From an uncultured Actinomycetes bacterium (GTDB taxonomy: Bacteria; Actinomycetota; Actinomycetes; Nanopelagicales; Nanopelagicaceae), in NCBI GenBank assembly GCA_903822425.1, contig CAIJOY010000023.1, positions 1 to 64,000 of the forward strand: a DNA stretch of 64,000 nt, in the 5' to 3' direction. The translations under genes were made by a program, and so were the position numbers. Of the stretch, positions 55,835 through 63,832 are shown one piece after another. Below the pieces are notes generated by a model, which saw nothing but the letters and a program-made list of their open reading frames with translations, ran no database searches and was not told the DNA's origin. Numbering within the stretch: the stretch's first letter is position 1; each line of letters opens with the position of its first letter.

Positions 55835-57805
55835 TTAACGAGGGAATGCCGCCCCTACTCCACCATCGACAGCGATAACTGCCCCAGTTGTTCTAGATGA
55901 TTCATCGGATAATAGGAATGCAACAGTTTGCGCAACATCCACACTTCGAACTCGCGCTTTTAAGATATTTCTTGAAGCATAAAAATCTTCGAGCTCCTCT
56001 GGTTTCACGCCATGTGCTGCAGCACGTTGTTCGCGCACGCCGCCTTCCCATAATTTAGAATTATCAAATACAGCATCTGGGTTGATTGCATTGCAGCGCA
56101 CTCCCATTGAACCTGCCTCTAAAGCTGCAATCCGCATCAACTGCAGCATCCCTGCCTTGGTTACTGAGTAGCCACCAAAGCCGGCTCCCGGTGCGAAAGC
56201 ATTTTTGCTAGCAATATAAACAATTGAGCCACCAAGTTTTTGTTCCTTAAAAGTTGCTAGAGCCTTTTTTGTCATAAGAAATGCGCTTGTTAGATTTACC
56301 TCTAATCCTTTGCGCCACTTATCAGCCGAAAGGTCTTCCAAAGTATCGGAAACTCCAATCCCAGCATTAATAACAACCCCATCGAGGCCGCCAAAATGTT
56401 CCACCGTCTTGCCAATCGTGTCGTGAACAACTTGCTCGCTAGATTGATCCCCCAGCATGATGAGTGGCTCGGGTAGGGATCCGGCTTTGAACTCGGCACT
56501 CACTTCTTCGACACCCTTTGCATCCAAGTCAGCCAAAACTACATTGGCGCCCAAAGAACCCAAGTGAAGTGCAATTCCGCGTCCGATTCCAGAACCTGCG
56601 CCCGTGACAATAAAGATTTGGCCGGCAAATTTCTTTGGTGCAGGTTTAGATTGCAGTTTAAATAATTCCATTGGCCAATAATCAAATTGGAAAGTCTCTG
56701 AATCCGGTAATCCTTCGGCTGTCCCAAAAGCATCAATCACTGTTGCTGCAACCGTGTGGGTGTGGAGTGCAATATCAGCGAGTATTTTTGACTCAGCAAT
56801 TGTTGCCCCAGTTGTGACTGCCCCAAGGCCTGGAACTAAAACCACTTTAGGATCGTTGCCGTGTGAGACATAGCCCTGCGGAAGCAAAGATTTATTGGCA
56901 TTGAAATAATTTTCGTACTTTGAGCGAAATGTATTGACTCCAGCAGCAGGTTCATTGGCATCAATAACAGCAGACCATGGTCGCACACGCAACATGTGGT
57001 CGGCACTAGAGGTACCTGCAGCTACCAGCGCTGTAACATCTTGGCGATCTGCGAGAGCGCGTAAACGTGAATCACTGCGCAGAACTTGCTTCTTGCCTAA
57101 GGTTCCACGAAGCTGAAGTAGAACTCGTGTGAGCTCATCCCCCGTAAGATCTTGGTGAGAAAATTTTGAATCTGGTCTCTTTTGCAGCGAAGCTAAATAC
57201 TTTTCCGCTTTAGCAACTGCAATACCGGTCTTGGCATAACACTTATCAGTATCTTCATCCCAAACCACGATTCCGTGATGAGCAAGAATTACGCCTTCAT
57301 GATCACCGAGTTTCCCTACGATTTGCGATAGTTCAAATCCTGGCCTCTTCCAATCAACGTATGCAAAACCATCTCCGAGAGCTTCTGCTACGGCTCGATG
57401 ACCATCTTTGTGATTGGTGAGGGCACAAATGAGATCAGCATGCACATGATCAATATGCTTGAAAGGCAAGAATGCATGAAGCAAAGTTTCGATCGAAGGT
57501 CTGCGAGAAGTTGGATCTACCAGTGCGCGAGTCACGTAATCGGTCATCACTTCATCATCTAAAGCATTCATATCGCGTAGCGCTAACAATTCCTCGAGAT
57601 ATAGCGCTGGATAATCTTTTGCTGCCGCGTTGCCCATATCGGCACCGGAACCTTTAACCCAAAGAACATCTCTATCGCGGCCTAAGTGATCAGTGATTCG
57701 ACCCTTACTGGAAGTATTACCGCCGCCATAAACAACCAGGGATTGATCTGCTCCTAATTTTTGAGAACGAAGTACTAATTCTTCTAACGGTTTGTACTGG
57801 CTCAT
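55835..57805 (-). CDS. Class II aldolase fused to short-chain dehydrogenase (RhaD-type bifunctional)
   Basis: A 656-residue two-domain enzyme. The amino half (about 1-380) is a zinc class II aldolase: GGGNTSSKG for phosphate, HIDHVHAD (H117, H120, H122) and AHHG (H176/H177) for zinc. The carboxy half (about 390-656) is a short-chain dehydrogenase with TGAGSGIGRG and YSVTKAG. Relatives include rhamnulose-1-phosphate aldolase/lactaldehyde dehydrogenase. With MtnA upstream (ATGA overlap), a ketose-1-phosphate such as 5-deoxyribulose-1-phosphate or methylthioribulose-1-phosphate is a reasonable substrate, giving DHAP and an aldehyde for the dehydrogenase. This is inferred. Confidence 0.88.
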   Translation of the reverse strand: MSQYKPLEELVLRSQKLGADQSLVVYGGGNTSSKGRITDHLGRDRDVLWVKGSGADMGNAAAKDYPALYLEELLALRDMNALDDEVMTDYVTRALVDPTSRRPSIETLLHAFLPFKHIDHVHADLICALTNHKDGHRAVAEALGDGFAYVDWKRPGFELSQIVGKLGDHEGVILAHHGIVVWDEDTDKCYAKTGIAVAKAEKYLASLQKRPDSKFSHQDLTGDELTRVLLQLRGTLGKKQVLRSDSRLRALADRQDVTALVAAGTSSADHMLRVRPWSAVIDANEPAAGVNTFRSKYENYFNANKSLLPQGYVSHGNDPKVVLVPGLGAVTTGATIAESKILADIALHTHTVAATVIDAFGTAEGLPDSETFQFDYWPMELFKLQSKPAPKKFAGQIFIVTGAGSGIGRGIALHLGSLGANVVLADLDAKGVEEVSAEFKAGSLPEPLIMLGDQSSEQVVHDTIGKTVEHFGGLDGVVINAGIGVSDTLEDLSADKWRKGLEVNLTSAFLMTKKALATFKEQKLGGSIVYIASKNAFAPGAGFGGYSVTKAGMLQLMRIAALEAGSMGVRCNAINPDAVFDNSKLWEGGVREQRAAAHGVKPEELEDFYASRNILKARVRSVDVAQTVAFLLSDESSRTTGAVIAVDGGVGAAFPR

Positions 57806-58815
57806 AGGGATTCTCCTGCTTCAATCTCATAGGCACGTAATTCGGTAATGACAGCGGTAATAAATCGGGCAGGGGTTACATCAAAAGCGGGATTAAATGT
57901 TTTAGCTCCATCCGGAGCCATCTGTTTTCCAGCAATATGAGTGATCTCTTCGTCACCACGAATCTCAATATGAATTTGAGAGCCATCTTTAATACTGCGA
58001 TCTACGGTGGATTCTGGGGCAACTACCAAGAATGGAATTTTGGCTATATGACATGCAAGTGCAACACCAAGGGAACCAATTTTATTTGCACTATCACCGT
58101 TTTTTGCAATCCGATCAGCACCAATGAGGGCGGCATCTACTTTTCCGCCAAGAATTGCCATTGCTGCAGCTGCGTCAGGTTGGATGCGATAAGGGATTTC
58201 TGCCTTGGAAAGTTCCCAAGCAGTTAGTCGTGAGCCTTGCAACAGCGGTCGAGTTTCATCTGCAAATACTTCTTGAATTTTTCCACGCTTTGCTAGTTCT
58301 TTAATAACACCCAGTGCAGTGCCTGTTCCGGTGGTTGCTAAAGAACCTGTATTGCAGTGCGTCAATAAATTAAGCGGGCGATCTCCCAATTTCTTCACGA
58401 GCCAATCTGCTCCATTATTTCCCATTGCCAGATTTGCAAGGCGATCATCTTCAGCTAATTGCTGTGCTGCTTTAAGAACGGCATCGCGCCCTTGCGAGAT
58501 AAGTGGCCGAACTTGATTGACTCCCCATGCAAGATTTACCGCAGTTGGGCGAGCATCGCGCAGTGCATCTATTTCCGTTGCAAGGCGGTCATCACTCCAC
58601 CCAGAAGCGCGTGCTTGATCAAGTGCAAGTACAACACCAAATGCTCCTGCGACACCGAGTGCAGGTGCGCCACGTACGGCAAGGCGAACTATCGAATCCC
58701 GTAATTGTTCCAAAGAGTGCACTTCGATGTTTTTCTCGATAATCGGCAAGAGCGTCTGGTCGATCAAGACAATCGCGTTATCGCGCCACTGAATCGATTT
58801 AATCTCTGCCAACAT
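57802..58815 (-). CDS. mtnA: Methylthioribose-1-phosphate isomerase MtnA (or 5-deoxyribose-1-phosphate isomerase)
   Basis: It opens a 5-substituted ribose-1-phosphate and isomerises it to the 1-phospho-ketose. The 337 residues carry the MtnA signatures RGAPALGVAGAFG (48-60), the catalytic cysteine C154 in THCNTGSLATTGTG, the catalytic aspartate D234 in IGADRIAKNGDSANKIG, and NPAFDVTPARFITA at the carboxy end. It is of the mtnA rather than eIF2B or ribose-1,5-bisphosphate isomerase type. GAGGAG precedes the ATG. It is the first gene of the minus-strand operon. Confidence 0.94.
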   Translation of the reverse strand: MLAEIKSIQWRDNAIVLIDQTLLPIIEKNIEVHSLEQLRDSIVRLAVRGAPALGVAGAFGVVLALDQARASGWSDDRLATEIDALRDARPTAVNLAWGVNQVRPLISQGRDAVLKAAQQLAEDDRLANLAMGNNGADWLVKKLGDRPLNLLTHCNTGSLATTGTGTALGVIKELAKRGKIQEVFADETRPLLQGSRLTAWELSKAEIPYRIQPDAAAAMAILGGKVDAALIGADRIAKNGDSANKIGSLGVALACHIAKIPFLVVAPESTVDRSIKDGSQIHIEIRGDEEITHIAGKQMAPDGAKTFNPAFDVTPARFITAVITELRAYEIEAGESL

Positions 58816-59152
58816 GCCCGAATTGCTCCTCAGTATTTCTCGTTAAATCGTGTTCGTAACCTTACTTGAGGATCGATCTGTGACTTAACGCAGAAGAAAG
58901 GCCACATTCCCTTGGGAAAAGCCTCAACTTGTAGATGAGAGTTCTGCGAAAAGTTACCGCAACTTTATCTCTTCTCGCGTCGGCAATAAATGAAATTCAC
59001 GGCCCCTGTTATAGGCTCACCGTAACTTAACTTCCCTTTCCCCGGGAAAAAGCTACGTAGCAATTGTAATAATGTAGAAAAACGATTTCGACCCCCGTGT
59101 TGGAAAGAGTATTACGGTCAATTAAATCAATTGACCCCTCGAGAGGAGAAAG
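58816..59152. other. Divergent intergenic region between mtnA and the BMP transporter
   Basis: A 337-bp region, the longest gene-free stretch of the window, must contain both the mtnA-operon and the transporter promoters. It holds a near-palindrome TTTCCCCGGGAAA (59037-59049), the perfect palindrome GCTACGTAGC (59052-59061), an inverted repeat at 59116-59136, and a strong ribosome site (GAGAGGAGAAAG) before the transporter. Two GTTAC/GTAAC elements (58953, 59022) are too isolated to call regulator sites. No small gene or RNA with clear support is seen. Confidence 0.7.
59116..59136. promoter_or_regulatory. Inverted repeat GGTCAATT-N5-AATTGACC before the BMP transporter
   Basis: Perfect 8-base arms flank AAATC, 17 to 37 bases upstream of the BMP-protein ATG and just before its ribosome site. 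It overlaps a weak candidate -10 (TAAATC, with TTGGAA 17 bases upstream). This is the placement of an operator that blocks transcription, and in mRNA it could also form an 8-bp hairpin. The regulator is unknown, although a substrate-responsive repressor of nucleoside uptake is plausible. Confidence 0.6.
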
Positions 59153-60178
59153 ATGTTAAAGCGCATAACAGCAACAGCTGCTGCACTTGCCATTGCAACA
59201 ATCGGCTTCAGCGCACCTGCACAAGCAGTGGCAAAGCCTGATTGCAGCAAAGCAAAGTTTAAGATTGGCGTCGTAACCGACCTAGGAAAAGTTGATGACA
59301 AGTCATTCAACCAATCCGCATGGGATGGCGCAAAAGATGGTGCAAAGAACATCTCTGGCGGTTGTGCAACATATATCGAAACCACAGATTCAAAGGATTA
59401 CGCAAAGAACATGGCTCTCTTCGGTGATGCCAAGTACAACGTAATCGTCACAGTTGGCTACTTGATGCAAGATGCATCAGCAATCGCAGCTCTTAAGTAC
59501 CCAAAAATCAAGTTCATCGGCGTTGACCAGAACAACAGTTCAACAGCGGCAAACATGACTGGACTCATCTTCGAAGAAGATAAGTCTGGCTTCCTTGCTG
59601 GTTACCTCGCTGGTTACCTAACAAAGACAAATAAGGTCGGTGGCGTTCTTGCTGCTAAGGAAGTTCCACCTGTCTATCGTTACGGTCAGGGATATATCAA
59701 TGGCGTTGCATACGCTGCAAAAGAGCAGAAGAAGACCATCAAAACTTCTGTTGTCTACCACGAAGTTGGCGCAACCATGTTTAACGATTCACCATGGGGC
59801 GCAACAACAGCAGGTCAGCTACTGAGCCAGGGTTACGACGTAATCTTCGGTGCTGGTGGCGGAACCGGAAACGGTGCACTTGCCAAGGTAGCAACAAAGA
59901 AGGGCATGCTCTGCATCGGAGTAGATACCGATCAGTGGTTCACTGTTCCAGAAGCTCACCCTTGCTTAGTCACTTCAGCAATGAAGTCTCTAGTCTCAGG
60001 TGTTTCTGACCTTATCGGTCTAGCTCAAAGTGGCTGGTCCGGCGGCGAGTACATTGGTGATGCAGCAATCGCTCCATACCATGACCTTGCATCAAAGGTT
60101 CCAGCAGCAGTACAAGCAAAAGTTAATGCCATCACTCCTAAGGTTCTAGATGGAACTGTAAAGACAGGCGTTAAGTAA
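59153..60178 (+). CDS. BMP/PnrA-family substrate-binding protein of a nucleoside ABC transporter
   Basis: A 341-residue exported protein that captures ligand for the importer encoded downstream. It has a Sec signal peptide (about 1-25, ending APAQA), and the mature Bmp domain begins KFKIGVVTDLGKVDDKSFNQSAWDGAKD, typical of purine-nucleoside-binding PnrA/BmpA. No lipobox is present: Cys31 is preceded by AKPD and follows the predicted cleavage site, unlike most Gram-positive relatives. A long hairpin follows the gene. Substrate class (nucleosides) comes from the family; the specific nucleoside is inferred. Confidence 0.92.
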   Translation: MLKRITATAAALAIATIGFSAPAQAVAKPDCSKAKFKIGVVTDLGKVDDKSFNQSAWDGAKDGAKNISGGCATYIETTDSKDYAKNMALFGDAKYNVIVTVGYLMQDASAIAALKYPKIKFIGVDQNNSSTAANMTGLIFEEDKSGFLAGYLAGYLTKTNKVGGVLAAKEVPPVYRYGQGYINGVAYAAKEQKKTIKTSVVYHEVGATMFNDSPWGATTAGQLLSQGYDVIFGAGGGTGNGALAKVATKKGMLCIGVDTDQWFTVPEAHPCLVTSAMKSLVSGVSDLIGLAQSGWSGGEYIGDAAIAPYHDLASKVPAAVQAKVNAITPKVLDGTVKTGVK

Positions 60179-60204
60179 TAAGTAAGAAAATTCAATAGTC
60201 TCAC

Positions 60205-60253
60205 AACGAATAAGAGTGAAGGTGCACACTTTGCGCCTTCACTCTTATTCGTT
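60205..60253 (+). terminator. 21-bp stem-loop between the BMP protein and permease genes
   Basis: Bases 60205-60225 pair with 60233-60253: 18 perfect pairs (AACGAATAAGAGTGAAGG with its complement), then one G-U and two more pairs, closing a 7-base loop. It is followed by only three T residues, so it is not a classic full terminator. It more likely stabilises the upstream mRNA or lets only part of the transcripts continue, giving more binding protein than permease. Confidence 0.75.
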
Positions 60254-60268
60254 TAACTACTAGAGTGG

Positions 60269-61330
60269 ATGACTGTGAGCGACACCAAGAAAAAGGGTTT
60301 TGATCTAGGCAATTGGATGATCCCGATCATCGCAGTTGCGATTGCCATGTTTATTGCTGGCATCATGATGAAGTTACAAGGTGCTGATCCAATCAGCGCA
60401 TACAAAACTTTATTTACAACATCATTTGGTTCCGTAGCTGGCTTCTCGGCCACATTGGGTAAGGCAACCCCCCTTGTGCTTAGCGGCCTTGCCGTGACCA
60501 TCGGTCTTCGCGCCGGTCTATTCAATATTGGCGCACAAGGTCAACTGATCTCTGGGGCGCTAGCTACAGCGTGGGCTGGCTACGCCTTAACAGGGCTTCC
60601 TGCTTTCATTCATTTACCTATCGCCCTAGCTTTCGGGATCTTCTTCGGTGGCTTTGTTGGTTACATCGCAGGAGCGCTCAAGGCATATCGCGGAGTGCAT
60701 GAAGTTATTACAACGATCATGCTCAATAGCATCATCATGGCTCTATCTGATTATTTAGTTGTCTACCACTTCCGTGAGCCAGGCCAATTACTCACTCGAA
60801 CTTCAGAAATTCAAAAAAGCGCACGCTTGCCCTTTATTTTTAGTTTGCCCCTTGGTTTCTTTATCGCCATCGCTTGCGCGGTTCTGGCCTGGTGGATTAT
60901 GACAAATACCACCAGCGGTTTTCGGTTTGAAACAGTTGGTCGCAATAAATTTGCAGCATGGTATGCCGGCATTTCAGTCAAGCGCACTTTGGTAATGGCC
61001 ATGATGATTTCTGGTGGAATTGCAGGTCTTGGTGGTGCAGTAGAAACTCTTGGAGTTACCTATCGTTTTGAACCCGCTTTTAACGCAGGTCTAGGTTTTG
61101 ACGGAATTACCATCGCGCTCCTTGGCCGTGCACATCCTCTCGGAATTATTCCAGGTGCAATTTTGATTGGCGGCATGCGTGCAGGCGCATCCAACATGCA
61201 ATTTGTTGCGGGTGTGGCCACTGAACTTGTAGACCTGCTCATGGCACTCATTCTCTTCCTTGTAACGGCGCCATTGGTGACGCGCTTTTTTAAGAACACA
61301 ACATCCAAATCTGTAACGGGTGGGTGGTAA
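60269..61330 (+). CDS. Nucleoside ABC transporter permease 1 (BPD_transp_2)
   Basis: A 353-residue membrane protein with eight or more helices, of the branched-chain/ribose/nucleoside permease family. It has the LRAGLFNIGAQGQL and GFDGITIALLGRAHPLGIIPGA motifs typical of BmpF/NupB-type permeases. The amino end is a short cytoplasmic tail. A GTG at 60275 with better ribosome-site spacing is an alternative start. It follows the hairpin, and its last bases overlap the next permease region. Confidence 0.9.
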   Translation: MTVSDTKKKGFDLGNWMIPIIAVAIAMFIAGIMMKLQGADPISAYKTLFTTSFGSVAGFSATLGKATPLVLSGLAVTIGLRAGLFNIGAQGQLISGALATAWAGYALTGLPAFIHLPIALAFGIFFGGFVGYIAGALKAYRGVHEVITTIMLNSIIMALSDYLVVYHFREPGQLLTRTSEIQKSARLPFIFSLPLGFFIAIACAVLAWWIMTNTTSGFRFETVGRNKFAAWYAGISVKRTLVMAMMISGGIAGLGGAVETLGVTYRFEPAFNAGLGFDGITIALLGRAHPLGIIPGAILIGGMRAGASNMQFVAGVATELVDLLMALILFLVTAPLVTRFFKNTTSKSVTGGW

Positions 61331-61335
61331 CGCTC

Positions 61336-62319
61336 ATGAAATATCTATCAAAACGAAATCTCCTCATCGTTCTCATCGCAGCGGCCACCGCATATTTTTA
61401 TTCCAAAGATGGATCAGTGACAACTTCTGTTGTATCAACTGCAACATCCTTTGCACTCCCCCTTGCTCTTGCCGCAATGGTGGGAATCATGTGCGAACGC
61501 ACCGGTATTGTGAATATTGGAATTGAAGGAACACTTCTCACCTCAGCCTTCGTCGCATTCTTTGTTTCATCCCTTACCAGCAACATTCTTCTCGGATTAG
61601 CGGCATCTATTGCCGTAGGTTCGCTGCTAGGACTTTTGCTTGCAGTGATGGCAGTGACCTGGAAGATGGATCAAATTATTGCTGGAACGATAATTAACAT
61701 TTTGGCAACCGGTCTTACTTCTTTCCTCTACGTACAGGGACGCACAATTCCATCAACTTTTCCGGAATATGACATTCCAAAACTCATGAACCTTCCATTC
61801 TTTGGACCCGTTCTTTTCATGCACGGCCCGCTCTTCTACTTTGGACTTTTCGTCATCCTCTCCCTCTATGTGGCATTGTTTAAAACCACATGGGGTCTGC
61901 GCTCACGTGCTGTGGGTGAACATCCAAGCTCGGCCGACACGGCTGGAGTATCGGTTGCACGTCTTCGCTATATCAATGTTGCAATCGCTGGGGCAATCGG
62001 TGGTTTAACTGGATCCTTCTTAAGCTTAGAACTTGTTGGTTCATTTGAACGCGGTTTTACCGCTGGTAAAGGTTTTACCGCTTTGGCATTGATGATCTTC
62101 GGTCGCTGGAATCCTTTGGGAGCACTTGCTGCGGCCATGATGTTTGGAATGACACAAGCGTATGCAAATCAATTAATGATTGATCAAGTAATTCAGATCC
62201 CAACGCAATTTATTGGTGTCCTACCCTACATTTTGACGATCATTGTCCTTGCAATCTCGGCTGGGAAAGTTAGACCTCCAGCAGCTGAAGGACAACCCTA
62301 CGAGAAGGCGGATGCATAA
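61336..62319 (+). CDS. Nucleoside ABC transporter permease 2 (BPD_transp_2)
   Basis: A 327-residue second permease of the same family with about nine helices, MCERTGIVNIGIEGTLL near 55, and the carboxy-half RGFTAGKGFTALALMIFGRWNPLGA. I chose ATG at 61336, five bases after the permease 1 stop; a GTG at 61324 inside permease 1 would add four residues. Its TAA overlaps the ATPase ATG (TAATG). Two different permeases plus one fused ATPase is the usual BMP importer composition. Confidence 0.9.
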   Translation: MKYLSKRNLLIVLIAAATAYFYSKDGSVTTSVVSTATSFALPLALAAMVGIMCERTGIVNIGIEGTLLTSAFVAFFVSSLTSNILLGLAASIAVGSLLGLLLAVMAVTWKMDQIIAGTIINILATGLTSFLYVQGRTIPSTFPEYDIPKLMNLPFFGPVLFMHGPLFYFGLFVILSLYVALFKTTWGLRSRAVGEHPSSADTAGVSVARLRYINVAIAGAIGGLTGSFLSLELVGSFERGFTAGKGFTALALMIFGRWNPLGALAAAMMFGMTQAYANQLMIDQVIQIPTQFIGVLPYILTIIVLAISAGKVRPPAAEGQPYEKADA

Positions 62320-63827
62320 TGTCTGATCTACTTGAAATCACGGGCCTGACAAAACAGTTCCCTGGGGTATTAGCAAATGACAATATTTCACTCACAGTAA
62401 AAGCTGGCGAAGTTGTTGCGCTTTTAGGCGAAAATGGCGCTGGTAAGTCCACGCTTGTAAAAGCCGTTTTCGGTTTGATCAAGCCAGATAAAGGCCAGAT
62501 TAAGATTTCTGGAAACGTTATCGAATATGGCGATACTGCAGGAGTTATTGCGGCAGGCGTAGGAATGGTGCACCAACATTTCCAACTAGTCCCGGTTATG
62601 AGCGTTACTGAAAACATTATTTTAGGTGATGAGCCACGACGAGGATTTTTTATCAATCGGCAAAGCTCACGCAAACAGGTCATCGAACTTTCTAAACGTT
62701 ATGGCCTTGAAGTAGATCCAGATGCAATCATTGAAGATTTGCCAGTAGGTATGCAGCAGCGAGTGGAAATTCTTAAAGCACTTCGTAAGGATGTGAAGTT
62801 GTTGATACTGGATGAACCGACAGCGGTGCTGACGCCACAAGAAATCGATGAACTTCTTCTAGTAATTCGAAATCTTGCGAAATCTGGGGTTGGAATCGTT
62901 CTCATCACCCACAAACTTCACGAGGTTATGGCAGTTGCTGATCGAGTATTGGTTCTTCGCGGAGGTAAAGCCATCGGTTTCACCTCTCCCAAAGAAAGTG
63001 ATGAGGCGGGTCTTGCCCAAATGATGGTCGGACGTAGCGTCGTGTTGCGTGTTGACAAGAAACCTGCAAAACCTGGTAAAGCTGCCCTTGAAGTGAGGGG
63101 ATTACAGGTTCTGGATGATCGCAAGTTACTTTCAGTTAAGGGTGTTGATCTCACGGTGCACTCAGGTGAGATTCTTGGCGTTGCTGGCGTCGAAGGAAAT
63201 GGCCAACGTGAATTAGTGGAAGCCATTTGTGGAATGCGCCATCGTGTTTCTGGCCAAGTCTTAGTCGCTGGAGTTGCTACCAAAGATATGCACCCTCACG
63301 CTGTACACCTTGCCGGTATCTCTCATATTCCGGAAGATCGTGAAAAACACGGCCTTGTTGCGAATTATTCCATCGCCGATAATTTAGTTCTCAATCAATT
63401 TGATCAAGCGCCTTTTGCCAAAGGATGGGTACGCAACATTTCTCAAGTTAATAGCAATGCTGATGCTGTTGTTGAAAAATTTGATATCCGCACTCCATCT
63501 GCACAAAACCTCGCCAGTTCGCTTTCAGGGGGAAATAAGCAAAAAGTTGTTGTGGCGCGCGAACTCAGCGAGGACCTCAAAGTTCTTGTTGCGGCACAAC
63601 CAACTCGTGGAATCGATGTTGGATCTATTGAATTTATTCACAATCAACTCATCGCAGCGCGCGATCGTGGAGCGGCAGTCTTACTTGTGTCGGCCGAACT
63701 CGATGAAATTCTTTCTTTATCCGATCGAATAGCGGTTATGTCAGGTGGGGAAATAGTGGCAATCGTGGATTCAAAAGATGCCGATCGCAATTACATTGGC
63801 CGCCTGATGGCCGGCATGAAAGCCTAA
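62319..63827 (+). CDS. Nucleoside ABC transporter ATP-binding protein (double NBD)
   Basis: A 502-residue protein with two nucleotide-binding domains. NBD1 has the full Walker A GENGAGKST, LPVGMQQRVEI as signature, and LLILDEPTAVLTPQ. NBD2 has GVEGNGQREL without the P-loop lysine, LSGGNKQKVVVAREL, and VAAQPTRGIDVG where the catalytic glutamate is glutamine. This asymmetric pattern is normal for the sugar/nucleoside ATPase family. It is followed 5 bases later by the MTA-phosphorylase-like gene. Confidence 0.93.
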   Translation: MSDLLEITGLTKQFPGVLANDNISLTVKAGEVVALLGENGAGKSTLVKAVFGLIKPDKGQIKISGNVIEYGDTAGVIAAGVGMVHQHFQLVPVMSVTENIILGDEPRRGFFINRQSSRKQVIELSKRYGLEVDPDAIIEDLPVGMQQRVEILKALRKDVKLLILDEPTAVLTPQEIDELLLVIRNLAKSGVGIVLITHKLHEVMAVADRVLVLRGGKAIGFTSPKESDEAGLAQMMVGRSVVLRVDKKPAKPGKAALEVRGLQVLDDRKLLSVKGVDLTVHSGEILGVAGVEGNGQRELVEAICGMRHRVSGQVLVAGVATKDMHPHAVHLAGISHIPEDREKHGLVANYSIADNLVLNQFDQAPFAKGWVRNISQVNSNADAVVEKFDIRTPSAQNLASSLSGGNKQKVVVARELSEDLKVLVAAQPTRGIDVGSIEFIHNQLIAARDRGAAVLLVSAELDEILSLSDRIAVMSGGEIVAIVDSKDADRNYIGRLMAGMKA

Positions 63828-63832
63828 CTTCC

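Noticed and set aside
57802-58815. Ribose-1,5-bisphosphate isomerase or eIF2B-like protein instead of MtnA
   Set aside because: The full set of MtnA motifs, including THCNTGSLATTGTG and IGADRIAKNGD with the catalytic Cys and Asp, is present.
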